Of a stretch of DNA of 9,214 nucleotides, positions 1-6,435 are shown one piece after another. The stretch comes from Methanomicrobiales archaeon (GTDB lineage Archaea; Halobacteriota; Methanomicrobia; Methanomicrobiales; Methanospirillaceae): positions 1 to 9,214 of the forward strand of contig JAAZNH010000207.1 in the NCBI GenBank assembly GCA_012798365.1, read 5' to 3'. Position numbers and translations under genes: made by a program. Every line of letters begins with the position of its first letter. Position 1 is the first letter of the stretch. The notes under the pieces were generated by a model. It saw only the letters and a list, made by a program, of their open reading frames with translations, was not told the DNA's origin and searched no databases.

Positions 1-1
1 C

Positions 2-1549
2 GTCATGTGGGGCAGCAACGCAGTCGAGGCCCACCCGCTCGCATCACGCCGCGTCATGCAGGCAAAGGCGAAGGGGATCCCAATCGTTGTCGTCGACCCG
101 CGCTACAGCGCAACTGCCCGGCTCGCCGACCAGTATATACGGTTCACCCCCTCGACCCACATCGCGCTCGCCAACAACATGATGTACTACATCATCAAGG
201 AAGGCCTCGAGAACAAGGACTTCATCAAGGAGCGCACCAAGGGATTCGACGATCTCAAGAAGACCGTCGAGAAGTATGCTGACGCAACCAAGATCCACGG
301 CGTGCCGCAGGATGTTGTCCTGGACTTTGCCCGCAAGTACGCCAAGGCTAAGAACGCTGTTATCATCTACTGCCTCGGTATCACCGAACTCACCACCGGT
401 ACCGACAACGTCCGCTCGATGGGCAACCTCGCCCTCCTGACCGGCAACGTCGGCCGCCCGGGCGTCGGTGTCAACCCGCTCCGTGGCCAGAACAACGTGC
501 AGGGCGCCTGCGACATGGGTGCCTACCCCAACGTCTACTCCGGCTACCAGGCCTGCTCCGTCCCCGAGAACCGGGCAAAGATGGAGAAGGCATGGGGCAT
601 GAAGGAGGGCTCCCTGCCCGACTGGTACGGTGTCACCCTCACTGAGCAGATCACCCAGTGCGGCGACCCGATCAAGGCCATGTACATCCTCGGCCTGAAC
701 CCGGTTGTCACCTACCCTGACAGCAACCACGTCAAGCGCAGCCTTGACAAACTCGACTTCCTCGTTATCCAGGATATCTACTGGACCGAGTCCTGCCAGT
801 ACGCAGATGTTATCCTGCCCGGTACCTGCTTTGCAGAAAAGGACGGCACGTTCACCAGCGGCGAGCGCCGTGTCAACCGTGTCCGGAAGGCAGTTGACGG
901 CCCCGGCGAGTCCAAGTACGACTGGGAGATCATCGGCATGCTTGCCAAGAAGATGGGCCTCAAGGGCTTTGAGTGGAAGACTGCCAAGGATGTCTGGGAC
1001 GACATGCGCTCCTGCACGCCGAACATGTTCGGTGTGACCTACGAGAGGATGGAGAAGCCCGAGTCCGTCCACTGGCCCTGCCCGGCAGAAGACCACCCCG
1101 GCACCCCGATCCTCCACATCGGCAAGTTCTCAGCAGCTGATGGCAAGGGCACCATGTTCGGCCTTGAGTACCGTGAGCCCGCAGAAGTGGCAGATGCCGA
1201 GTACCCGTTCACCATGATGACCGGGCGCCTGATCTTCCACTACCACTCCCGGACCCAGACCGACAAGTGCGCCGACCTCCACCGGGAAGTCCCCGAATCC
1301 TATGTCCAGATGAACACGCAGGACGCCAAGGAACTCGGCATCAAGCACCACGACAAGGTCAAGATCTCAAGCCGCCGCGGCGAGACCATCACCACCGCCC
1401 GCGTGACCGACGATGTCGGCCCGAAGGTCATGTACATGACCATGCACTTTGCCGATGGTGTCAACAACCTCACCAACACCGCGCTCGACCCGCTCTCCAA
1501 GATGCCTGAGCTGAAACACTGTGCAGTCAAGGTTGAGAAGGTGGCATAA
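2..1549 (+). CDS. fdhA: Formate dehydrogenase catalytic subunit FdhA, copy 1 (5' truncated by window edge)
   Basis: Molybdopterin-dependent formate dehydrogenase alpha subunit, which oxidises formate to CO2 at a Mo/W bis-pterin centre in the cytoplasm. The reading frame is open from base 2 (515 codons seen). Aligned by eye with copy 2 at 6484, it begins at about residue 164 of that protein, so the Fe-S domain and active-site Cys/Sec lie outside the window. Visible marks are VMWGSNAVEAHP (pterin-binding core), VNPLRGQNNVQGACDMG at 470-520 (its Arg, codon 482-484, corresponds to Arg333 of E. coli FdhF), the HWPCPAEDHPGTPIL block near 1070, and a C-terminal dinucleotide-binding domain from TGR at about 1220. 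After that TGR it reads HYHSRTQTDKCADL, where copy 2 has HWHTGSMTRRSPDL; this resembles FdhF more than the usual FdhA. It ends one base before fdhB. The ATG at codon 2 is an internal Met, not the start. Confidence 0.95.
   Translation, partial: VMWGSNAVEAHPLASRRVMQAKAKGIPIVVVDPRYSATARLADQYIRFTPSTHIALANNMMYYIIKEGLENKDFIKERTKGFDDLKKTVEKYADATKIHGVPQDVVLDFARKYAKAKNAVIIYCLGITELTTGTDNVRSMGNLALLTGNVGRPGVGVNPLRGQNNVQGACDMGAYPNVYSGYQACSVPENRAKMEKAWGMKEGSLPDWYGVTLTEQITQCGDPIKAMYILGLNPVVTYPDSNHVKRSLDKLDFLVIQDIYWTESCQYADVILPGTCFAEKDGTFTSGERRVNRVRKAVDGPGESKYDWEIIGMLAKKMGLKGFEWKTAKDVWDDMRSCTPNMFGVTYERMEKPESVHWPCPAEDHPGTPILHIGKFSAADGKGTMFGLEYREPAEVADAEYPFTMMTGRLIFHYHSRTQTDKCADLHREVPESYVQMNTQDAKELGIKHHDKVKISSRRGETITTARVTDDVGPKVMYMTMHFADGVNNLTNTALDPLSKMPELKHCAVKVEKVA
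1540..1544 (+). promoter_or_regulatory. Ribosome binding site for fdhB copy 1
   Basis: GGTGG lies inside the last codons of fdhA, six bases before the ATG at 1551. It supports that ATG over an in-frame upstream start at 1521, which would sit inside fdhA and has no such site. The arrangement indicates translational coupling with fdhA. Confidence 0.6.
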
Positions 1550-1550
1550 C

Positions 1551-2810
1551 ATGACCAAGAAAGGCGATATGATCTATGCATGGACCAATGATGCAGAGAT
1601 CCAGAAGAAGGCAGAACTCGGTGGCGCAGTCACCGCCCTCTGGAAGTATGCACTCGAGTCCAAGATGCTCGATGCAATCCTCGTAGTCACCAAGGGTGTT
1701 GACCTGTACGATGCAGTACCGGTCCTCATCACCGACCCCAAGGACATTGCAAAGACCGCCGGCTCGCTCCACTGCGGTACGCTCCTCCTGCCCAAGCTCA
1801 TCAAGAAGTACCTCAACGAGGACAAGACCCGCAAGATTGGTGTCACCGTCAAGGGCTGCGATGCAATGGGCTTCTACGAACTTGCAAAGCGCAAGCAGCT
1901 CGACCTCGACCGCATCATCATGATCGGTGTCAACTGTGGTGGCTCAGTCAGCCCGGTTCTCGCCCGCAAGATGATCAAGGAGAAGTACGGCGTTGACCCC
2001 AACATCGTCCACAAGGAAGAGATCGACAAGGGCCAGTTCATCATCGAGTACGAAGGCCAGCACAAGGGTATATCCGTTGACGAGCTCGAAGAGCACGGCT
2101 TTGGCCGCCGCTCCAACTGCCGCCGCTGCAAGATGAAGATCCCCCGCCAGGCAGACCTTGCCTGCGGTAACTGGGGTGTCATCGGACCCAGGGCCGGCAA
2201 GGCAACCTTTGTCGAGGTCTGCTCCGAGAAGGGTGCAGCACTCGTTGACGGCGCAGTAAAGAAGGGCATCCTCACAACCGAGGCAGCCAACCCCAAGGGT
2301 CTTGAGATCCGCGGAAAAGTTGAGGGCGCAATGCTCAAGCTCGGCGACAAGTGGCGCAAGCACGACTTCGAGGCACTCGGCGAGGGTAAGGACCGGCTGA
2401 AGAAGATCATGGCCGAACCCTCCCGCTGCATCAAGTGCTACCAGTGCATTGACCAGTGCCCCATCTGCTACTGTGTTGACTGCACCACGAAGAACCCGGC
2501 CTATGTCCCGCCCGGCGAGCTACCGGTCAACTTCATGTTCCATCTCATCCGCTACGCCCACATTGCAGACTCCTGCATCAACTGCGGCCAGTGCGAAGAG
2601 GTCTGTGCAGCCGAGATCCCAAATGCACTCTTCATGCACGCCCAGCAGGTCGAGCTCGAGAAGATGTTCGGCCACAAGCCCGGCCAGGACATGGAACTCC
2701 CGATCCTTGCCTATGCTGAGGAACGCGAAGAACGCGGCCGCCTGCACAACACCGGCAGCGACCTGATCTACCTCAATGTCTTCAACCCCTTCAAGGGTAC
2801 AGGACACTGA
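1551..2810 (+). CDS. fdhB: F420-type formate dehydrogenase beta subunit FdhB, copy 1 (complete)
   Basis: 419-residue Fe-S flavoprotein of the FrhB/FdhB family, the electron-transfer subunit that reduces coenzyme F420 with electrons from FdhA. The FrhB-like part spans roughly residues 1-285, with conserved cysteines at 75 (GSLHCGT), 103 (KGCDAM), 129 (VNCGG), 190/193 (SNCRRCKM) and 205. The C-terminal part carries two ferredoxin-like [4Fe-4S] motifs: C293-x2-C296-x2-C299-x3-C303, followed by the Cys-rich CPICYCVDC, and C342-x2-C345-x2-C348-x3-C352. The length is normal for the family. The ATG start follows the fdhA stop by one base and starts like copy 2 (MTKKGDM against MAKKGDM). Over the 221 residues shared with copy 2, 186 are identical (84%, counted by eye). 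It is the last gene of its operon and is followed by a T-tract. Confidence 0.96.
   Translation: MTKKGDMIYAWTNDAEIQKKAELGGAVTALWKYALESKMLDAILVVTKGVDLYDAVPVLITDPKDIAKTAGSLHCGTLLLPKLIKKYLNEDKTRKIGVTVKGCDAMGFYELAKRKQLDLDRIIMIGVNCGGSVSPVLARKMIKEKYGVDPNIVHKEEIDKGQFIIEYEGQHKGISVDELEEHGFGRRSNCRRCKMKIPRQADLACGNWGVIGPRAGKATFVEVCSEKGAALVDGAVKKGILTTEAANPKGLEIRGKVEGAMLKLGDKWRKHDFEALGEGKDRLKKIMAEPSRCIKCYQCIDQCPICYCVDCTTKNPAYVPPGELPVNFMFHLIRYAHIADSCINCGQCEEVCAAEIPNALFMHAQQVELEKMFGHKPGQDMELPILAYAEEREERGRLHNTGSDLIYLNVFNPFKGTGH
2109..2186 (+). repeat. Nearly identical fdhB segment, partner at 9108-9185
   Basis: Over 78 bases (codons 187-212) the two fdhB copies differ at a single third-codon position (gca against gct). 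The copies lie exactly 6999 bases apart in direct orientation. Just upstream, codons 161-186 differ at ten positions, and the N-terminal third differs far more. This may be a gene-conversion patch or shared codon constraint. Confidence 0.6.
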
Positions 2811-2815
2811 TCAAA

Positions 2816-2824
2816 CCTTTTTTA
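2816..2824 (+). terminator. T-tract transcription end after fdhAB copy 1
   Basis: CCTTTTTTA, with six T at 2818-2823, begins eight bases after the fdhB stop. Short U-tracts are the usual intrinsic termination signal in archaea and need no hairpin. The position directly behind a strongly expressed operon fits. Confidence 0.55.
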
Positions 2825-2865
2825 GCATTGCCGTACCGGCCTTCTGCCAGGTTACCAGTTGTCCT

Positions 2866-2916
2866 CACTACTCCGGGTTTCAAAACACGTTTTTTCAGAT
2901 ACCCGGGATCGTAGTG
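2866..2916. terminator. Long imperfect palindrome between convergent genes, likely bidirectional terminator
   Basis: Nested arms can be read directly: CACTAC (2866-2871) with GTAGTG (2911-2916), CCGGGT (2873-2878) with ACCCGG (2901-2906), TC (2880-2881) with GA (2898-2899), and AAAA (2882-2885) with part of the six-T run at 2890-2895. It lies between the 3' ends of fdhB (+) and the Mot1-like gene (-). Either strand could form the hairpin, and the T-run favours termination on the + strand. The rest of the 2811-2997 gap holds AT-rich sequence and no gene that I can see. Confidence 0.5.
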
Positions 2917-2997
2917 TGTCCTGCTGATTTTCATTAATAAAATCGCTATTGATCAAAACTGCCATCATACTGGCACAAAACAGGTACGGTCCTGATA

Positions 2998-4164
2998 TCA
3001 GATGCCCTTGGCCCCTTCGGCCCATCGTTTCCGGATTTCTCCTTCAAGGAAGGCAAGCACCATACCGATGATGAAGGCAAGGGTCATCGAGAAGAAAAGC
3101 GCAAGGAGGGCAATAACACCGGTGACGAGATACGAGTCCGTCCTGATACTGTGCCGGCCCATCTCAATCCCCACAAAAACCAACAGGGACCCCAGCACCC
3201 CGACAGCGATAATGGAGAGGACCTGCGGGGATGTGAAGAAAAGGGCGAGGATGATGAAAATGATACCGGCGTAAATGTTCGCCCCGCCGGTCCGTGCCCC
3301 GTACCGGTACTGCCCCGCAAGCCCGCCGGCCCCGTGGCACATCGGGAAGCCGCCAAACGGGACAGAAGTCAGGTTCATCAGCCCGATGGTTGTCGAAAAG
3401 CGCTTGGGGGGGACATCCTGTGCAAAGAGGTCTTTTGTCAGGAGCGATGTTGCCAGGATTGCATTGGTAATTGTCAATACCACCTGGGGAAGCACAAGAG
3501 ATGCAAACCCGTTTGTGAAATCCATTGTCGTGGGAATGACGAGTTTTGGGGCCGGGATGAAACTTAAGGGGGGCATTCCGTAGATGATAATCCCGGCAAC
3601 AAGACCCACACCGATCACGACAATTGCCGAGAGATCCGGAACGGATCGGAATCTCACCAGCAGGTAAAAACAGGCAATAATCGCGATGCCGATAAAGAAG
3701 AAGACCGGGTCCTTTACAACAAAGTCCCAGGAAGCTTTGAACAGGAGAAGGGCAAGTCCCAGCTGGATTCCCCGGACAACACTCTGGGGAACCCATTTTT
3801 CTATGATGCCAAAAAACCTCCCGTACCCAAGAACAAGAAAGATTACCCCGAGAATCAATCCCGCAGCAGCGATCTCGGTACTGCCGATTGCCCCTGCGAT
3901 CACGATTACCGCCACGGCTTTCATCGGTTCGAGCGGGATAGGCAGCCGGTAATACAGGCCGGTGATGATGAACCAGATCCCAAAGAAGAGGAGGACATAC
4001 CTCGCATTCACATCGGAAACTAATGCAACTGCGAGGATGAGGGGGATGATTGTTCCAAAATCCCCCAGAGAGCCGGATAATTCCGAGAGATTAAACCGGA
4101 GTTGGGGCAGGGATGTCGGGGACACGGGGATCAGCGCGAAAGAGTGGTGATGTTTTTTACTCAT
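2998..4164 (-). CDS. Mot1/SulP-like molybdate (or sulfate) transporter
   Basis: 388-residue, strongly hydrophobic inner-membrane protein with about ten helical segments. Family marks of the plant/prokaryote MOT1 molybdate transporters are present: ELSGSLGDFGTIIPL (residues 28-42), PIPLEPMKAVAV (75-86) and GGFPMCHGAGGLAGQYR followed by YGARTGG (271-294). Known members import molybdate; related SulP proteins move sulfate, so the substrate is inferred. Divergence from a tungstate-type ABC operon and two flanking fdhAB operons favours molybdate or tungstate. The ATG at 4164 is the only plausible start: an in-frame stop lies 12 codons upstream and the next Met is residue 80. No clear ribosome site precedes it, and a TATA-like block lies only 28-36 bases upstream, so the message may be leaderless. 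Codon use is less biased than in fdh. Confidence 0.88.
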   Translation of the reverse strand: MSKKHHHSFALIPVSPTSLPQLRFNLSELSGSLGDFGTIIPLILAVALVSDVNARYVLLFFGIWFIITGLYYRLPIPLEPMKAVAVIVIAGAIGSTEIAAAGLILGVIFLVLGYGRFFGIIEKWVPQSVVRGIQLGLALLLFKASWDFVVKDPVFFFIGIAIIACFYLLVRFRSVPDLSAIVVIGVGLVAGIIIYGMPPLSFIPAPKLVIPTTMDFTNGFASLVLPQVVLTITNAILATSLLTKDLFAQDVPPKRFSTTIGLMNLTSVPFGGFPMCHGAGGLAGQYRYGARTGGANIYAGIIFIILALFFTSPQVLSIIAVGVLGSLLVFVGIEMGRHSIRTDSYLVTGVIALLALFFSMTLAFIIGMVLAFLEGEIRKRWAEGAKGI

Positions 4165-4183
4165 ACCGGATGTAAACCGGATG
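4165..4183. repeat. Tandem direct repeat ACCGGATG, possible operator
   Basis: ACCGGATG occurs at 4165-4172 and 4176-4183, an 11-base period or about one helical turn. It lies between the AT-rich promoter block and the start codon of the leftward transporter gene, where a bound protein would block initiation. No regulator gene is in the window, so the operator role is inference from position and spacing. Confidence 0.4.
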
Positions 4184-4189
4184 GGAAAC

Positions 4190-4205
4190 CATAATTAAAA
4201 TAAAG
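4190..4205. promoter_or_regulatory. Shared AT-rich block serving two divergent promoters
   Basis: A run of A/T (ATAATTAAAATAAAG, 4191-4205) is the only strong TATA-like stretch between the divergent genes. Read leftward it gives TTTTAATTA, placing a transcription start near 4170, about six bases before the 4164 ATG. Read rightward (AATTAAAATAAA) it would start transcription near 4225, about 60 bases before tupB. The start positions are estimates from usual archaeal TATA spacing. Confidence 0.45.
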
Positions 4206-4206
4206 T

Positions 4207-4232
4207 AAAGGTAATCAAAGGAATTAACCTTT
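4207..4232. repeat. Inverted repeat near the predicted tupB transcription start
   Basis: AAAGGT-AAT (4207-4215) pairs with ATT-A-ACCTTT (4223-4232) across a seven-base spacer; one A (4226) is unpaired. It covers the expected tupB start site, a position suited to a repressor. Its right arm also forms part of a second imperfect hairpin at 4228-4250 (CCTT/AAGG, GC/GC, AAC/GTT, three-base loop). The two structures exclude each other. Confidence 0.4.
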
Positions 4233-4270
4233 GCAACAGGGTTCGCAAGGGATCCAGAATAATACCGGTG

Positions 4271-4277
4271 CAGGTGA
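4271..4277 (+). promoter_or_regulatory. Ribosome binding site deciding the GTG start of tupB
   Basis: CAGGTGA lies six bases before the GTG at 4284 and matches the usual GGTGA-type site. The next in-frame candidate, an ATG at 4335, lacks a comparable site and would remove 17 residues of the cytoplasmic N-terminus. Confidence 0.6.
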
Positions 4278-4283
4278 CAGGCA

Positions 4284-5012
4284 GTGAGTGAGATCATCCA
4301 GGGTATCGAGCAGGCTTTGAATCTCATCATTACCATGAATCCTGAGGTTATGCAGATAGCATTCCTCTCCCTGTATATCTCCCTGTCAGCAACCATCATT
4401 GCTGCAATCATCTCGATCCCGCTTGCCGGCCTCATCCACTTCTCCGAATTTGCCGGTAAACGGGCTGTCATTATTCTCATCCAGACACTCTATTCAGTGC
4501 CCACCGTCGTGGTCGGCCTGGTCATCTATCTTCTTATCTCCAAGAGCGGCCCCCTGGGGTTCCTAGGACTGCTCTTCACACCCCAGGGCATGATCCTGGG
4601 CCAGACGGTCCTCATCATCCCAATTATGACCGGCCTGATCATTTCTGCACTGGGTGGTGTTGACAAGGGCATCAGTGATACGCTTATCGCACTGGGCGCA
4701 ACAACCTGGCAGAAAATTATCGAGATCGTAAAAGAAGCACGATATGCAATCCTCGGGGGTGTCGTCCTCGGGTTTGGCCGGGCGATCGCTGAAGTCGGCG
4801 TCGCAATGATGATCGGAGGAAACATCCGGGGCGAGACCCGCGTCCTCACCACCGCCATCACGCTGGAGACCGGCATGGGCAACTTCCCGCTCTCGATAGC
4901 CCTGGGGATTATCCTCCTTTTCATTGCGCTTATCGTTGTCGTTGCCCTGCACCTCATCACGTACAGCCTCTCGCGCGATTCAGCCCAAATCCTCGGAGGT
5001 CCAAACGGATGA
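4284..5012 (+). CDS. tupB: Tungstate-type ABC transporter permease (TupB-like)
   Basis: 242-residue inner-membrane permease of the ABC oxyanion importer class, normal length for TupB. Hydrophobic segments fall at about 22-50, 60-86, 100-123, 155-178 and 203-228. The cytoplasmic coupling (EAA) loop is at about 134-165 (LIALGATTWQKIIEIVKEAR, followed by YAILGGVVLGFG). The adjoining block EVGVAMMIGGNIRGETR (170-186) and ITLETGMGNF (192-201) are what I associate with tungstate permeases, rather than ModB, whose sequence differs here. Molybdate or mixed specificity cannot be excluded. The start is GTG. The stop overlaps the next start (ATGA, 5009-5012), so it is translationally coupled to the ATPase. 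No tupA-like binding-protein gene lies upstream; the preceding gene is the oppositely directed Mot1-like transporter. Confidence 0.9.
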   Translation: MSEIIQGIEQALNLIITMNPEVMQIAFLSLYISLSATIIAAIISIPLAGLIHFSEFAGKRAVIILIQTLYSVPTVVVGLVIYLLISKSGPLGFLGLLFTPQGMILGQTVLIIPIMTGLIISALGGVDKGISDTLIALGATTWQKIIEIVKEARYAILGGVVLGFGRAIAEVGVAMMIGGNIRGETRVLTTAITLETGMGNFPLSIALGIILLFIALIVVVALHLITYSLSRDSAQILGGPNG

Positions 5013-6091
5013 TCAGGATCGATCGTATCACCCGGAGTTTCGGAACAAGCGAGACGCTTCATGACATCACTCTTGAGATCCGTAAAGGCGAGATCTTTAC
5101 ATTCATCGGGCCGAGCGGGAGCGGCAAGACGACCCTCATCCGGCTTATCGACCTGCTCGATGTGCCGACAACAGGAAGAATCTTCTTTGATGGCCAGGAC
5201 ACGAAAACCACGGAAGCCGGGCGCCTTGCAATCCGCAGGCGCATGGGGATGGTATTCCAGAAACCGGCTGTCCTCAATACCACCGTTGCAGAAAATGTTG
5301 CATTCGGCCTGAAGTTCCGCGGGGTGGAAAAGCGCACCATACCCGAGAAAGTCCGGTCCGCCCTTGAGCTCGTCGGGCTCTCCGGGTTTGAGGAACGCCG
5401 GGCCGTGACGCTCTCCGGTGGCGAGATGCAGAGGGTTGCGCTTGCACGGGCGATGGTGACGGAGCCGGAGGTCTTGCTGCTTGATGAACCCACGGCAAAC
5501 CTTGATCCCGTCTCGCTTGAGCTGATTGAGGATCTAATCCTCCGTATCCGTGCAGAATTCAAAACAACGATCATCATGTCAACCCATGACATGAACCAGG
5601 GGCAGCGCCTCGCTGACAGGATCGGCGTTATCATGAACGGCAGCCTGGTACAGTCGGGTCTTGCCGGAGAGATCTTCTACCAGCCACACGGCCGGGATAT
5701 TGCCCGCTTTGTCGGGATCGAACCGATTATTGGGGGAGTCGTCACCGAAAATACCGGTGGACATGCCCTCATCCGGGTCGGGAATGTCTGTTTCGAAGCG
5801 GTGACCGGCCTTGAAGTGAAAAAGAAAGCCGGGCTGTATATCAGGCCGGAGGAGATCACACTCGCCCCGGCACCGGCACCCATAGGAAAGACGAGTGTCC
5901 GCAACCAGATTGTCGGGCATATCACGAAAATGATCCCGAATGGACCGTTTGTCCGGGTCACGGTTGACTGTGGTTTTCCAATAACGGCACTCATCACCCG
6001 ACGGTCGTGTACCGAACTCGGGCTTACTACCGGGACACGAGTAATTGCCGGCATCAAAGCAACATCAATCCATGTCCTTCCGGAGGAATGA
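5009..6091 (+). CDS. tupC: Tungstate/molybdate-type ABC transporter ATPase (TupC/WtpC-like) with TOBE domain
   Basis: 360-residue ATPase that would drive the TupB-like permease. Motifs in order: Walker A GPSGSGKTT (34-42), Q-loop MVFQKP (Q84), signature LSGGE (135-139), Walker B LLLDE (156-160) and the switch His193 in STHD. After the nucleotide-binding domain (about 1-235) comes a linker with IRPEEITLAP (278-287) and a C-terminal TOBE-type domain (about 294-357). In related ModC/WtpC proteins that domain binds oxyanion and can inhibit transport when metal is plentiful; this is family knowledge and not shown here. The ATG at 5009 overlaps the tupB stop and has CGGAGGT at 4994-5000, eight bases upstream. 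All catalytic motifs are intact. The substrate is inferred from the permease and from the fdh neighbours. Confidence 0.9.
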   Translation: MIRIDRITRSFGTSETLHDITLEIRKGEIFTFIGPSGSGKTTLIRLIDLLDVPTTGRIFFDGQDTKTTEAGRLAIRRRMGMVFQKPAVLNTTVAENVAFGLKFRGVEKRTIPEKVRSALELVGLSGFEERRAVTLSGGEMQRVALARAMVTEPEVLLLDEPTANLDPVSLELIEDLILRIRAEFKTTIIMSTHDMNQGQRLADRIGVIMNGSLVQSGLAGEIFYQPHGRDIARFVGIEPIIGGVVTENTGGHALIRVGNVCFEAVTGLEVKKKAGLYIRPEEITLAPAPAPIGKTSVRNQIVGHITKMIPNGPFVRVTVDCGFPITALITRRSCTELGLTTGTRVIAGIKATSIHVLPEE

Positions 6092-6225
6092 TCCCTCCCA
6101 GGAATTCAGCCCATAATGATCGGATATCTTCTCACATATTGAACCATCAGGGAAGTACTAAGATTCTGACTGGGCAGTGAAGCCGGAAACGCACACAGAA
6201 GTTCATTGAGATGGGGGATAAATGA

Positions 6226-6318
6226 CCTGCAGTCATCTTGGCAGGATATGCATCCATCATATTAGGAACGGAAACCTGCGCGCCAAAAATGCGCGGGCAA
6301 TGCAGGAATCCTTTCCTG
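6226..6318 (+). other. Cluster of potential hairpins in the tupC-fdhA gap, possible structured RNA or 3' UTR
   Basis: Three stems can be read. CCTGC (6226-6230) pairs with GCAGG (6241-6245). CCTG-CGCGC (6275-6283) pairs with GCGCG (6291-6295) and CAGG (6303-6306), with a seven-base loop and a seven-base bulge. CAGGAA (6303-6308) pairs perfectly with TTCCTG (6313-6318) over a TCCT loop. The second and third compete for CAGG 6303-6306, and the repeated CCTGC/GCAGG arms can swap partners. No coding frame above 12 codons was seen among the plus-strand ATGs of this gap. Whether it is transcribed is unknown, and I do not match it to a named RNA family. Confidence 0.35.
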
Positions 6319-6338
6319 GTTAACTGAATGTGATTGAT

Positions 6339-6426
6339 ATTAAAAACTCGATAAATTTTTGAAATTAATCAAAAAAGAGCCTGAAAATGAACACTACCCA
6401 CAAATAATCACCATTTTTACAAAAAT
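6339..6426. promoter_or_regulatory. AT-rich upstream region of fdhA copy 2 with two short palindromes
   Basis: The sequence turns AT-rich here. AATTT-TTG-AAATT (6354-6366) and ATTTTT-AC-AAAAAT (6413-6426) are perfect short palindromes; the second ends about ten bases before the TATA element. The five-T run at 6356-6360 may also end transcription from tupC. A binding site for a regulator or activator is possible, but A/T-rich palindromes arise easily by chance. Confidence 0.3.
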
Positions 6427-6435
6427 TTCAGCACG

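Noticed and set aside
44..1117. Long antisense open frame (357 codons) opposite fdhA copy 1
   Set aside because: It mirrors a strongly codon-biased, GC-rich real gene; the product is low in complexity and resembles no family, and there is no promoter or ribosome site.
1521..1550. Upstream in-frame start for fdhB copy 1, adding ten residues
   Set aside because: It overlaps the fdhA C-terminus, lacks a ribosome site, and copy 2 begins at the position matching 1551.
1874..2434. Antisense open frame (186 codons) opposite fdhB copy 1, with a related one at 8873-9199
   Set aside because: The two resemble each other only because the fdhB copies do. The Ser/Arg-rich composition is typical of shadow frames.
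3164..3796. Open frame of 210 codons overlapping the Mot1-like gene on the same strand in another frame
   Set aside because: The Mot1-like frame carries all family motifs and membrane helices; this one is Cys/Pro-rich without recognisable features.
6116..6142. Small open frames in the 6092-6483 gap (this one has eight codons; another near 6290 has 12)
   Set aside because: All are very short, without Shine-Dalgarno sites or start context.
6226..6318. Assignment as a known molybdenum or tungsten cofactor riboswitch
   Set aside because: I cannot match the conserved core of that RNA, which is known from bacteria, and the best TATA box lies downstream of the region. Kept only as an unnamed structured candidate.
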